The notes beneath the pieces were generated by a model. The model was given only the letters and a program-made list of their open reading frames with translations. It made no database searches and was not told where the DNA came from. A program made the translations under genes and the position numbers. Shown here piece after piece: positions 43,449 to 51,694 of a stretch of 64,000 bases of DNA. The DNA comes from Thiogranum sp963752745 (GTDB lineage: Bacteria; Pseudomonadota; Gammaproteobacteria; DSM-19610), in assembly GCA_963752745.1 (NCBI GenBank), contig CAVWAK010000019.1, positions 1 to 64,000 on the forward strand, given 5' to 3'. The stretch's first letter is position 1; the number at the start of each line of letters is the position of its first letter.

Positions 43449-45656
43449 TCAGACGGAACCCAGATCCGTATTCTTCAACGGGAACTGTCGAATGCGTTTA
43501 CCGGTGGCGGCAAAGATCGCGTTCAGCACAGCCGGAGCCGCCACCGCGATGGTGGGTTCACCAATGCCACCCCAGAATCCGCCCGAGGGCATGACGATGA
43601 CCTCTACCTTCGGCATCTCCGACATCAGCATCGACGGATAGCTATTAAAATTCTGTTGCTCGACACCGCCGTCCTTGATGGTGCATTCGCCATAGAGTAA
43701 TGCCGAGAGTCCAAACACAAAGGAGCCTTCGACCTGGGCCTCGATTTGCTGCGGGTTGACGGCGTAACCGGGGTCAGTGGCCGCAACGATGCGATGGATC
43801 TTGAGGTTTCCGCTTTTATCAACTGACACTTCTGCGCATGCTGCGACATGACTGGCAAAGGCCTTACAGACCGCCAGGCCACGATGCACGCCCTTTGCTG
43901 CGGGTTTGCCCCAGCCGGCCTTTTCCGCCACCGCGTTCAGAACCGCCAGGCTCTTGGGATGATTGGCCATCAGCTTGCGGCGGAATTCGAGTGGATCCTT
44001 GCCGGCGGCATGCGCCAGTTCATCCAGGAAGGATTCCATATAGATTGCATTCTGGTTGACGTTCACGCCACGCCAAAAGCCGGGTGGTACCGGCGGGTTG
44101 CGCATCGCATGCTCGACCAGCAGATTCGGGACCGTGTAGCTGATGCCATGATCGCCCTCGGGCAGCAAACCCTGGAAGGTAAACATGTCGACTCCGTCCT
44201 GCATCCAGTTCGGATTCACCGAGGCCAGTATCGACTGTCCCGAGATACGCACATGCAGGCTAACCAGGTCGCCCTTATCGTCCAGCCCGCCAACCATTTT
44301 GGCCTTGGTGATGGGGTGGTAGTGGCCGTGCTGCATATCCTCTTCGCGCGTCCACAACAGCTTGACGGGTGTGCCCGGCATTTGTTTCGCAATGGCCACG
44401 GCCTGCTTGACGAAATCGTGGAAGGCGCCGCGTCTGCCAAAACCACCGCCAAGGTGGATCTTGTAGACATCGCACTGGCTCGCCGGCAGCCCGGCGGCTT
44501 CGGCGGTCGCCTCAAGTGCTGCCTCGCCGTTTTGTGTCGGGCACCAGACCTCGCAGCGGTCGCTGGTCCAGCGCGCGGTGGCATTCATCGGTTCCATGGT
44601 GGCGTGGTTCTGGTAGGGATAAGCGTAGGTTGCCTCGACGGTTTTCGCGGCGCCCTGCAATGCTTTGCTGGCATCTCCGTTCTTGTTACCGACAAAGGCC
44701 TCTTCAGCAGTCAGTCCTTCATTCAGCATCTGCTCGATCGATGCACTGCTGAGCCTGGCGTTCGGACCCTTGTCCCAGGTGATCGGTAGTGCATCCAGTG
44801 CTGTCTTCGCCTGCCACCAGGTATCGGCAACGACGGCGACGGCATCATCCTCGACGCGTACGACCTTGCGTACACCGGGCATCTTGATGACCTTGGCGGC
44901 ATCAAAAGATGCAAGCTTGCCCCCAAATGTCGGACACGCCTTGATGGCAGCATTGAGCATACCTGGCAACTGCAGGTCGGCGCCGAAGACCTGCTTGCCG
45001 GTCAGTTTATCAACCGTGTCCAGACGCTTGACTGGCTTGCCGATGAGCTTCCAGTCCTTCGGGTCCTTGAGTTCAACCTCAAGCGGAGGGATCAAATCGG
45101 CTGCAGCCGCGGCTACCTTGCCATAGGTGGTGGTTCGCCCCGTCGGCTTGTGGGTGATGACGCTCGCTGCCGCACTGCATTCATCCTTTGGCACACCCCA
45201 GGCCTCTGCAGCAGCTTCGATCAGCATCTCGCGGGCGACGGCACCACCCTTGCGAACATATTGATGGCTGCCGCGGATCCCCTGGCTGCCACCGGTTGAG
45301 AAGCTGCGCCATACCCGGTCACGGGCGAGATTTTGTCCAGGCGTTGGATACTCAGTCGTCACTTTGGACCAGTCACACTCGAGTTCTTCGGCAACCAGTT
45401 GTGCCAGGCCGGTCAGGGTACCCTGTCCCATCTCGGAACGCGCAATCCGAATGATGACAGTGTCATCCGGTTTTATGACAACCCAGGCATTGACCTCGGG
45501 TACTGCTGATGCCGACTCATCTGCAGCACCTGTCGCAGCCATGGCCGCGTGACTGCTCAATGGCAGGTATAGCCCAAGGGAAAAACCGGCACCCATTGTG
45601 GTGCTGCGAATGAGAAATTCCCGGCGCGAAATACTGACGCGTTCTTTCTTCATCAT
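43449..45656 (-). CDS. Molybdenum hydroxylase large subunit (IorB/aldehyde dehydrogenase type)
   Basis: A 735-residue Tat-exported enzyme (SRREFLIRSTTMGAG then a hydrophobic run to about residue 40). Mo-pterin regions include LGGGFGRRGAFHDFV near residue 403, PVPPGFWRGVNVNQNAIYMES near 517 and the C-terminal GGFWGGIGEPTIAVAAPA that contains the catalytic Glu. The family covers isoquinoline 1-oxidoreductase and periplasmic aldehyde oxidases; substrate cannot be told. Paired with the 2Fe-2S subunit upstream and xdhC/mocA downstream. Cytochrome subunit not seen. Confidence 0.9.
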   Translation of the reverse strand: MMKKERVSISRREFLIRSTTMGAGFSLGLYLPLSSHAAMAATGAADESASAVPEVNAWVVIKPDDTVIIRIARSEMGQGTLTGLAQLVAEELECDWSKVTTEYPTPGQNLARDRVWRSFSTGGSQGIRGSHQYVRKGGAVAREMLIEAAAEAWGVPKDECSAAASVITHKPTGRTTTYGKVAAAAADLIPPLEVELKDPKDWKLIGKPVKRLDTVDKLTGKQVFGADLQLPGMLNAAIKACPTFGGKLASFDAAKVIKMPGVRKVVRVEDDAVAVVADTWWQAKTALDALPITWDKGPNARLSSASIEQMLNEGLTAEEAFVGNKNGDASKALQGAAKTVEATYAYPYQNHATMEPMNATARWTSDRCEVWCPTQNGEAALEATAEAAGLPASQCDVYKIHLGGGFGRRGAFHDFVKQAVAIAKQMPGTPVKLLWTREEDMQHGHYHPITKAKMVGGLDDKGDLVSLHVRISGQSILASVNPNWMQDGVDMFTFQGLLPEGDHGISYTVPNLLVEHAMRNPPVPPGFWRGVNVNQNAIYMESFLDELAHAAGKDPLEFRRKLMANHPKSLAVLNAVAEKAGWGKPAAKGVHRGLAVCKAFASHVAACAEVSVDKSGNLKIHRIVAATDPGYAVNPQQIEAQVEGSFVFGLSALLYGECTIKDGGVEQQNFNSYPSMLMSEMPKVEVIVMPSGGFWGGIGEPTIAVAAPAVLNAIFAATGKRIRQFPLKNTDLGSV

Positions 45657-45677
45657 GATTTCCCCCGCTTGTTAATA

Positions 45678-46121
45678 TCAACCGCAAGATGAATGCCAGC
45701 GCCGCACGCGGTTGAATGTTCCGCAGCGACAGATATTGGTTACGTTTGCATCGATATCGCCATCGCTCGGATCGGGGTTGTCTTTAAGCAACGCAGCAGC
45801 ACTCATGATCATGCCTGGCTGACAGTAGCCGCACTGCGGCACATCGAGTTCTTCCCACGCCTGCTGCAGCGGGTGAGTGCCATCAGCTGACAGCCCTTCG
45901 ATAGTGGTGATTTCCGCTGATGCCTTGAGTGAAGAAACCGGTACGATGCAGGAACGTATCGCGGCGCCATTGATGTGCACCGTGCAGGAACCGCAGATGC
46001 CGATGCCGCAACTGTACTTGGTGCCTGTCAGCCCCAGCTGTTCACGCAGCACCCATAAAAGCGGAGTCGAGCCATCTACATCGATGTCGACCAGTTTCCC
46101 GTTTATGTTCAGTTTTGTCAT
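45678..46121 (-). CDS. 2Fe-2S subunit of the molybdenum hydroxylase (IorA type)
   Basis: A 147-residue protein with two [2Fe-2S] motifs: plant-ferredoxin type CGIGICGSCTVHING near residue 38, and the helical-domain type CGYCQPGMI near 98 with NICRCGTFNRVR near 130. It hands electrons from the molybdenum site of the large subunit to an acceptor. The end RWHSSCG is shorter and odder than usual (normally a helix rich in Ala), which may mark a late frameshift. First gene of the operon, 21 bp before the large subunit. Confidence 0.88.
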   Translation of the reverse strand: MTKLNINGKLVDIDVDGSTPLLWVLREQLGLTGTKYSCGIGICGSCTVHINGAAIRSCIVPVSSLKASAEITTIEGLSADGTHPLQQAWEELDVPQCGYCQPGMIMSAAALLKDNPDPSDGDIDANVTNICRCGTFNRVRRWHSSCG

Positions 46122-46215
46122 AGCTCACTCCTGCGGAAAATTAGTCCTTCTCTCGAATTTAGCAAGGATGATTCGCGATGACAAACCTTGCAGGATGTAA
46201 ACCGGAAAGGGCATT

Positions 46216-46479
46216 TCAATTCAGCTTTCCATCCGGGGTCAGTGTGCAATCCATCGTCACAACCTCCACGCCATTCATGATTCTTATCGTCAGCCGGTTA
46301 TCATCAAGTTTCTCGATGCCTTCATACTGTGTTCCTGGCGGCAATTCGGCGCGATGGCTCTCAAAGCATTCGAGTCCCAACTCAGGGTCGATATCAGCTG
46401 CCGGGAGCCGTTGATCGCAAGATGCAAGCAATGCTGCGAGGGTGACGTACACAATTGCAGTGGGGAATTGCATGTTCAT
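46216..46479 (-). CDS. Small lipoprotein, unknown function
   Basis: An 87-residue protein with lipobox LAALLASC (Cys near residue 21), followed by a short acidic domain with one further Cys in LGLECFESH and another in TMDCTLTPDG, likely disulfide bonded. No named family. On the same strand as, and between, the aldo/keto reductase and the hydroxylase operon. A single repeat arm (TGTGCTCTGACCC, 46498-46510) separates it from the reductase stop. Confidence 0.6.
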   Translation of the reverse strand: MNMQFPTAIVYVTLAALLASCDQRLPAADIDPELGLECFESHRAELPPGTQYEGIEKLDDNRLTIRIMNGVEVVTMDCTLTPDGKLN

Positions 46480-46518
46480 GTGCTCCTGTCTGAAAAATGT
46501 GCTCTGACCCAGATTAAA

Positions 46519-47448
46519 CTACAAGGCTTCCATGTGACTAACCATGCGTTGACGCATTGCCGGCTCGGGCAGGCGGCCAAATCCGGCCCCCATGTTTTCT
46601 CGCATATGATCGACCCGTGTCGTTGCCGGGATCGCGACCGTGACTGCGGGGTGCGAGACGATGAACTTCAGGAAAAACTGTGCCCAGTTGGTGCAGTCGA
46701 ACTCGCCAGCCCATGTCGGTAAGGGCTTGTTCCGCACCTGGTCGAACAGATCACCGCGGCGAAAAGGCCGGTTGATGATTACCGCAACACCGCGTTCCGC
46801 AGCCAGCGGCAACAGGCGTTGTTCGGCCTCGCGGTCAAGAATGTTATAGGTAAATTGTACGAAGTCGAAGTTTTCCCGCTCAAGCGCCGCCGCCAGTGCC
46901 TCGTGTCGGCGTCCATGTGACGTAGTGATGCCGATATAACGAATCTTGCCGTCGGCCTTCCAGGCTTTGAGCGTTTCCAGGTGTGTTTCCCAATCCAGCA
47001 TATTGTGGATCTGCATGAGGTCAAGGCGAGATACGCCCCACAACCGCTGTGAGCGTTGCATCTGTTTGACGCCCAGCCAACGTCCGGGGGTCCATACCTT
47101 GGTCGCCGAAAACAGGCCCACATCATCGCCGAGGATATCCCGGCACTCGCCGATCACCTGCTCAGAGGAGTTATACATCGGCGAAGAGTCGACCATACCA
47201 CCGCCCATGTCGAAAAAGGTCCTCAGGACCTGGGCACGCGCTGTTACCAGCTCCGGGTCGTCACCCACGTCAAAGGTCTGCGAGGTACCCATGCCGATGA
47301 CTGGCACCTGTTCATCGCTGACCGGGACCCGCCGGGTGCGGATCGCCCGCGGCAAGGCAACACCCGGTGACAGCAAGCTTGCCGCCGCCAGCCCGGTGAT
47401 TCCTTGCAGGAAACGGCGTCGCCTGGGTGATGCAGGGTCGCGGACCAC
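46519..47448 (-). CDS. Tat-exported aldo/keto reductase
   Basis: A 309-residue protein with a twin-arginine signal (PRRRRFLQGITGLAAAS) and an aldo/keto reductase barrel. The catalytic tetrad can be placed: Asp and Tyr in VDSSPMYNSSEQVIG near residue 82, Lys in FSATKVWTPG, His in MQIHNMLDWE. Export is uncommon for an NADPH enzyme, as the periplasm lacks NADPH; it may use another donor or fold with cofactor before Tat export. Its upstream 90-bp block is shared with the gene at 49880-50857. Confidence 0.87.
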   Translation of the reverse strand: MVRDPASPRRRRFLQGITGLAAASLLSPGVALPRAIRTRRVPVSDEQVPVIGMGTSQTFDVGDDPELVTARAQVLRTFFDMGGGMVDSSPMYNSSEQVIGECRDILGDDVGLFSATKVWTPGRWLGVKQMQRSQRLWGVSRLDLMQIHNMLDWETHLETLKAWKADGKIRYIGITTSHGRRHEALAAALERENFDFVQFTYNILDREAEQRLLPLAAERGVAVIINRPFRRGDLFDQVRNKPLPTWAGEFDCTNWAQFFLKFIVSHPAVTVAIPATTRVDHMRENMGAGFGRLPEPAMRQRMVSHMEAL

Positions 47449-47460
47449 TGGACTCTCCTC

Positions 47461-47567
47461 CCGAATAATCTGCAGTCAACCAGCATTAAGCATAGTCTCT
47501 ATCCGGATACGCTATAAGCCCGGTAAAAGAGGGGGCAAAGGGATTGAATAGTACTCCCTCTGCCCCC
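47461..47567. repeat. Upstream block shared with 50858-50947, plus hairpin
   Basis: CCGAATAATCTGCAGTCAAC, AGCATTAAGCATAGTC and TAAGCCCGGT recur with few changes at 50858-50930. The far end is a dispersed hairpin, GGGGGCAAAGGGA (47531-47543) with TCCCTCTGCCCCC (47555-47567). Both copies lie immediately upstream of minus-strand genes. Confidence 0.75.
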
Positions 47568-47604
47568 ATTATTGTCGTTATGTAAATAAAAAGGTCAAAC
47601 AATT

Positions 47605-47898
47605 ATGGAATTACCACCGCGCGACGGAGATGGTTATCTCGTCGATATGAATGACTGGACACCAGAGATCGGTCGGGCTATGGCCGAAGCAGATGGTGTT
47701 GAACTGGATGAAGTGAAATGGAACCAGATACTGAAGGCTCGAGAGTATTTCGATGAATTCAGCGTGGTGCCCCCGATCCGGAAGTTCGCCAAGTACATGG
47801 GCGAAGATCAAAAGGGCATGTTCAAGATGTGGCACACCGGTCCCATGAAACCGATTACCAAGTACGGCGGCTTACCCAAGCCGACCGGCTGTGTCTGA
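47605..47898 (+). CDS. TusE/DsrC-family sulfur-carrier protein
   Basis: A 97-residue protein matching TusE/DsrC: NDWTPEIGRAMAEADGVEL, then REYFDEFSVVPPIRKFAK and the C-terminal arm GGLPKPTGCV with the penultimate catalytic Cys. The second Cys of true DsrC, ten residues earlier, is replaced (KYGGLPK region has none), so this is TusE-like or a DsrC paralogue. TusE passes persulfide sulfur to tRNA thiolation; no tusBCD is here. Slightly shorter than the usual 105-112 residues. Next gene follows by 13 bp. Confidence 0.85.
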   Translation: MELPPRDGDGYLVDMNDWTPEIGRAMAEADGVELDEVKWNQILKAREYFDEFSVVPPIRKFAKYMGEDQKGMFKMWHTGPMKPITKYGGLPKPTGCV

Positions 47899-47911
47899 AC
47901 GGAGAGTTACC

Positions 47912-48178
47912 ATGACGGGCAAGCAAAGCGACTTTGACAGGCTGGTGGATGAACTTGAGCAACAACGCGACGAGCTGTTGTTGAAAATACATCTGGCCAA
48001 GGCGGAAGCCACGGACGAATGGGAAGAGCTGGAAGATAAATGGCAGAACCTGCAGCAACGCCTGCCGGAGGCGCGCAAAGCGGCCAGCGAATCGGCTGAT
48101 AATATCGGCGCCGCACTGGGGCTGGTTGCCGAAGAAATCGGCAAGGCTTACAAACGCCTGCGCGACACGCTGGACTGA
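47912..48178 (+). CDS. Small coiled-coil protein downstream of tusE
   Basis: An 88-residue protein beginning MTGKQSDFDRL; this ATG is chosen because GGAGAG lies eight bases upstream, while an earlier GTG at 47891 would overlap the preceding stop. It is almost entirely heptad-like helix (ELEQQRDELLLKIHLAKAEA, EWEELEDKWQNLQQRLPEA). No transmembrane part. Related small proteins occur beside dsrC/tusE genes in other gammaproteobacteria; role unknown. In operon with the TusE gene. Confidence 0.7.
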   Translation: MTGKQSDFDRLVDELEQQRDELLLKIHLAKAEATDEWEELEDKWQNLQQRLPEARKAASESADNIGAALGLVAEEIGKAYKRLRDTLD

Positions 48179-48189
48179 GTGGCGAAACT

Positions 48190-48209
48190 GGAGTTTTTAC
48201 TCTGACCCC
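48190..48209. repeat. Dispersed element, arm GGAGTTTTTACTCTGACCCC
   Basis: Lies between the convergent stops at 48178 and 48216, as at 7549-7567. Confidence 0.75.
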
Positions 48210-48215
48210 AAAATA

Positions 48216-49244
48216 TTAAAAACCTTGCAAGACAATCTTTCCGATGGCTTTACCGGACTCCAGTTCCTCGTGCGCAGCCTTCAGATTATCGGCATTGATC
48301 GTGCCGAGGTTTTTGCCGGAGGTGGTCTGGATATAACCCTGGTCAACCAAATCCGATACGCGGTTAAGCAACCGACCCTGCTCGTCCATATCTGCTGCAT
48401 TAAACATGGAGCGTGCAAACATAAACTCGATGTGTAACGACTGACTCTTTAACTTAAGCTTCATCACGTCCAGGGGCTTACCTGGATCATCAATCATGGC
48501 AATCTTGCCAAAAGGCGCCAGCAGCTCTGTATAGCTTTCGAAGTAAGATTCAGTACTGTTCAGACTGGCAACGTGCGTCACTTGACCAATACCCAGGGCC
48601 TCGATCTGTGGTTGAAGTGGTTGGGTGTGATCAACTACATGATCCGCCCCCAGCTTTTTCACCCAGGCTTGCGAGCTTTCGCGTGATGCGGTGGCGATAA
48701 TAGTGGCGCCGGTGATGGCTTTGGCTATCTGAATTAAAATGGAGCCAACCCCACCGGCAGCACCAATAACCAGAATAACTTCGTCGGATGTCTCTTTTGA
48801 ATCCGGACTTTGCTGGTGAATAGACAGATGTTCAAACAGCAACTCCCAGGCGGTGATTGATGTCAGAGGTAACGCGGCGGCTTCAGCATCAGACAGGCTT
48901 TTGGGTTTGTTGCCGACAAGTCGTTCATCAACCAGCTGATATTCGGCATTGCTGCCCTGGCGGTTGAGATCGCCGGCATAAAAGACCATATCACCAGGCT
49001 TGAATAGCGTAGCCGTCTCGCCAGTCGCGGCAACCTCACCCACGGCATCCCAGCCAATCACTTTGTAGTCACCTTTGGCGGGAGCGACTTTCTGCCGAAT
49101 TTTGTAATCCACCGGATTAACCGCAATCGCCTTGACCTTAATGAGCAAGTCGTGCCCGGTGGCAACAGGCTGAGGCAGCTCGATATCGGTTAACGACTCA
49201 GGGTCATTGATAGGCAGGGATTTGCTATAGCCAACAGCTTTCAT
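48216..49244 (-). CDS. Zinc-type alcohol dehydrogenase-like / quinone oxidoreductase (MDR family)
   Basis: A 342-residue cytosolic reductase of the medium-chain superfamily: GroES-like N-terminal half (VNPVDYKIRQKVAPAKGD, GWDAVGEVAATG) and a Rossmann half with LVIGAAGGVGSILIQIAKA near residue 160. The cysteines and histidines of the catalytic zinc are absent, so it is of the zeta-crystallin/QOR type using NADPH. The family member annotated 'zinc-binding alcohol dehydrogenase family protein' fits in length. Monocistronic. Confidence 0.88.
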   Translation of the reverse strand: MKAVGYSKSLPINDPESLTDIELPQPVATGHDLLIKVKAIAVNPVDYKIRQKVAPAKGDYKVIGWDAVGEVAATGETATLFKPGDMVFYAGDLNRQGSNAEYQLVDERLVGNKPKSLSDAEAAALPLTSITAWELLFEHLSIHQQSPDSKETSDEVILVIGAAGGVGSILIQIAKAITGATIIATASRESSQAWVKKLGADHVVDHTQPLQPQIEALGIGQVTHVASLNSTESYFESYTELLAPFGKIAMIDDPGKPLDVMKLKLKSQSLHIEFMFARSMFNAADMDEQGRLLNRVSDLVDQGYIQTTSGKNLGTINADNLKAAHEELESGKAIGKIVLQGF

Positions 49245-49451
49245 GGTCTTTCTCCAGTAGATTACCCAGTGGATGAAAGCGTAGACCTTGATTGCCTCAC
49301 TTTAAATAGCATAATAACAGAAACGTTATAAAAAAATATTTGAGAATATGCTGTTAGAAGACCTTCAAGTCGTGTTCAAAGTGGCTGAATACCGCAGCAA
49401 TACCGCAGCGTTCTTGCCTGAAAAAACTTACCCGATATGTAGTGGCCTGAA

Positions 49452-49835
49452 ATGTCTGTTATTGATCAATTGAAAAAGAGTTTCTGGTGGTTGCCTTTCG
49501 GTCATGTGCCCGAAATCAACGCCGACGAGCTTAATGCGCGTCTCACCGGGGACAGGCCGCTGAAAATTATTGACGTTCGCAGTGGTGCGGAATGGCGGCG
49601 CAGCCACATACCCGGTGCAGTGAGTGTGCCTGTCAACGAACTAAAAGTTCGTATTGCTTCCCTGCAGCTTGATGCACAACAACCAATCATTGCCATTTGC
49701 CTGAGTGCCCATCGAAGCATACCTGCAGTACGTCTGCTTCAGGCACAGGGTTTTGAGAATACTGTTCAGCTAAAAGGCGGTATGTTGGCCTGGTGGAACA
49801 AGAACTATCCCACCGAACAGGCTGGCCGGAAATAA
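49452..49835 (+). CDS. Rhodanese-domain protein
   Basis: A 127-residue protein with one rhodanese domain (residues 20-120): IIDVRSGAEWRRSHIPGAV, and the active-site loop AICLSAHRSIPAVRLL with the persulfide-forming Cys. It ends LKGGMLAWWNKNYP. It moves sulfane sulfur to an acceptor; the substrate is unknown. The first 20 residues (WWLPFG) are hydrophobic but too short to be a signal. It lies 1.5 kb from the TusE gene, on the same strand, which fits a sulfur-relay theme. Confidence 0.85.
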   Translation: MSVIDQLKKSFWWLPFGHVPEINADELNARLTGDRPLKIIDVRSGAEWRRSHIPGAVSVPVNELKVRIASLQLDAQQPIIAICLSAHRSIPAVRLLQAQGFENTVQLKGGMLAWWNKNYPTEQAGRK

Positions 49836-49879
49836 CTAACTATTTATCCCGGTGCATCGGTGTTATTGGGGTCTGTTGC

Positions 49880-50857
49880 TTACTGGCCCATAAAACCGAC
49901 AGGCGGCAAAAGGGTTTCGGCATCGCTGATCACCACACGATGGTCAACACTGCTGACGTTTGCGGCCAACCAGGGGCGAAGTAACGTGAAAAGATCCGGC
50001 GCGTCCGCCAGAGCGGGTACGTACAGGATCAGGGTATCGCCGTCATTGTTTAGTTGAACCTCATGGTGGATCCTGAGCGGTAGCGTTACAATTTTCATCG
50101 CTTTCCAGTTCACACGCGTGCCTTGTTTCTTGCGCTGGATGATCTCCGCAGCGAGGAGGTGCAACTCGGCGACAACACGCGCGCAGGCTTCCCGTTTCCG
50201 TCTCAGATCGCTGGCGTTTTCGAACTGGAATACCAGGCCGTCGTCGGTACTGCATGTCGGGCCCGCATCTTCGCTGAAACTCCACTGTGTCTTTGTGGCC
50301 CGGGTGCTTACCACCGGGTTCGCATTCGACAGTCGGGGCAGGGGTATCAGCTGCTTGCAGGGATGCAGGCTGCAGAATCGTGAAACAATGCGCTTTTCCA
50401 GGTCGGCCTGGTCGTCCGTTCTAGGGCCGCTTACCACCACCGGTTTATCATCCACGATAAGATAGAGGCTGTTTCCGGGGCCGGAACCGGTGCGTACAGA
50501 CGATTGTGTTGTCACTGTCTGCGCGAGTTCATCCAGCTCGGATGCCAGCTTTTCTACGGCGACGGCCCAACGTCTCAGTTTGCGTTGTCCCGGTTGGTGG
50601 CCCATTTCCTGACGTGCCAGCCTGGATTCCAATGCAAAGGCCGCAGCCAGTTCGGAAATAGCGACATAGGCCAGGTCCGCTCGTACCGGGCCGGGCGCAT
50701 CCTTCAGGCCGAGGGCAAGTTGGTCAAGGTAGTAAGCCGGTTCCATTATTTCTGCGCGGGGTTCGATCGCAGTGACGATACCGAGTGGTACCAGGCACAG
50801 AAGCAGTAGCGCCTGCATACGGTAGCGGCATGTACAACGGATTACGAGATTTTCCAC
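49880..50857 (-). CDS. Exported protein of unknown function, 325 residues
   Basis: The signal region is hydrophobic (LLLLCLVPLGIVTA) after a Cys/Arg start; the true start may be the internal Met near residue 14. The mature part has helical segments (SELAAAFALESRLARQE, SDLRRKREACARVVAELHLLAAEI) and about eight cysteines. No named domain. It shares its upstream 90-bp block with the aldo/keto reductase gene, which hints at common control or a repeat insertion. Confidence 0.55.
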   Translation of the reverse strand: MENLVIRCTCRYRMQALLLLCLVPLGIVTAIEPRAEIMEPAYYLDQLALGLKDAPGPVRADLAYVAISELAAAFALESRLARQEMGHQPGQRKLRRWAVAVEKLASELDELAQTVTTQSSVRTGSGPGNSLYLIVDDKPVVVSGPRTDDQADLEKRIVSRFCSLHPCKQLIPLPRLSNANPVVSTRATKTQWSFSEDAGPTCSTDDGLVFQFENASDLRRKREACARVVAELHLLAAEIIQRKKQGTRVNWKAMKIVTLPLRIHHEVQLNNDGDTLILYVPALADAPDLFTLLRPWLAANVSSVDHRVVISDAETLLPPVGFMGQ

Positions 50858-50947
50858 CCGAATAACCTACAGTCAACAGGCACTAAGCATACTCGCTACC
50901 GGATATGATGTAAGCCCGGTTGGAAGAGGGGGCGGAGGGATTCAAAT
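50858..50947. repeat. Second copy of the 90-bp upstream block
   Basis: CCGAATAACCTACAGTCAAC, GCACTAAGCATACTC and TAAGCCCGGT align with 47461-47530, then GGGGGCGGAGGGATT matches the arm there. The opposing arm is decayed (TCCTTCGGTCC). Confidence 0.7.
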
Positions 50948-50983
50948 TTAGTCCTTCGGTCCATTTTATTGACAGGAGATATA

Positions 50984-51055
50984 GTTATCAGAACCCTGCT
51001 AAAACCGCTATTTTATGTTCTGTTGCTGGTTAGCAACGTGATACACGCTAATTAA
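50984..51055 (+). pseudogene. Signal-peptide-like stub without a start codon
   Basis: After AGGAG (50974-50978), a frame beginning GTT ATC AGA encodes IRTLLKPLFYVLLLVSN and stops at TAA 51053. It looks like the signal sequence of a lost small protein whose ATG has mutated. It may be chance. Confidence 0.25.
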
Positions 51056-51105
51056 TACTCTTTACTATTACCGGTTACTCCTGGTTTCCAGTTCTAATCA
51101 GTGCA

Positions 51106-51567
51106 TTATTCTATAACTGCAACATATTCCTTGAAGCTCATTACCTTGTCATTGTTGGTATCGCGTAAAGTGAAATTATTACGTGTAAGCTTCTGTCCCA
51201 TATTAGTGCTCAGTTGGCAATAATCCAGTTTTTCGCGTTTGGTAATTTCTGAGAATTTTGGTTTTGATTCGTAGAAAGTGCCTTTTGTTACCAGGTTTTC
51301 GTACTCGGATGCCTGTATATAACCATCCATGTTTTTGTCTGAATAAATAACTTGCGCTTCTAAAGCATTGTAGTGTTTGAGAGTATATTCCCTGTCAGGA
51401 AATGGGCGAGCTGAGAATTCAGCTATGGTTAGTGTGCCATTACCGTCTTTGTCAATGCGATTGAAGGTATCCAAAATGTCATTACATATGCCGGATGAAG
51501 CATTTACATGGCTTGCAGAAAAAAACATCATGGTGAAAGTAATCGTGATTATCCTGATGTAGGTCAT
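51106..51567 (-). CDS. Exported EF-hand calcium-binding protein
   Basis: A 153-residue protein with a signal peptide (to about residue 23, HVNASS) and three EF-hand-like loops. These are DKDGNGTLTIAEF near residue 40 (complete), DKNMDGYIQASEY near 77 (complete), and DTNNDKVMSFKEY near 137 (position six is Lys instead of Gly, so weaker). It likely binds Ca in the periplasm. The gene and its flanks are visibly richer in A and T than the rest of the window, a sign of transfer or weak expression. Confidence 0.8.
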   Translation of the reverse strand: MTYIRIITITFTMMFFSASHVNASSGICNDILDTFNRIDKDGNGTLTIAEFSARPFPDREYTLKHYNALEAQVIYSDKNMDGYIQASEYENLVTKGTFYESKPKFSEITKREKLDYCQLSTNMGQKLTRNNFTLRDTNNDKVMSFKEYVAVIE

Positions 51568-51676
51568 TGGGGTTTGCTCGTTTTGTTTATGTTTGTTTAT
51601 GTAAGTATCTCACATTGGAATGGTAGGTATACTAGCGATATATTTCCCCGAAATCCCCGGTTTGTTAAACCGGAAT

Positions 51677-51691
51677 AAGGGGTCAGTACCC
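51677..51691. repeat. Dispersed element, arm AAGGGGTCAGTACCC
   Basis: A single arm three bases past the stop of the SDR gene. Confidence 0.6.
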
Positions 51692-51694
51692 ATA

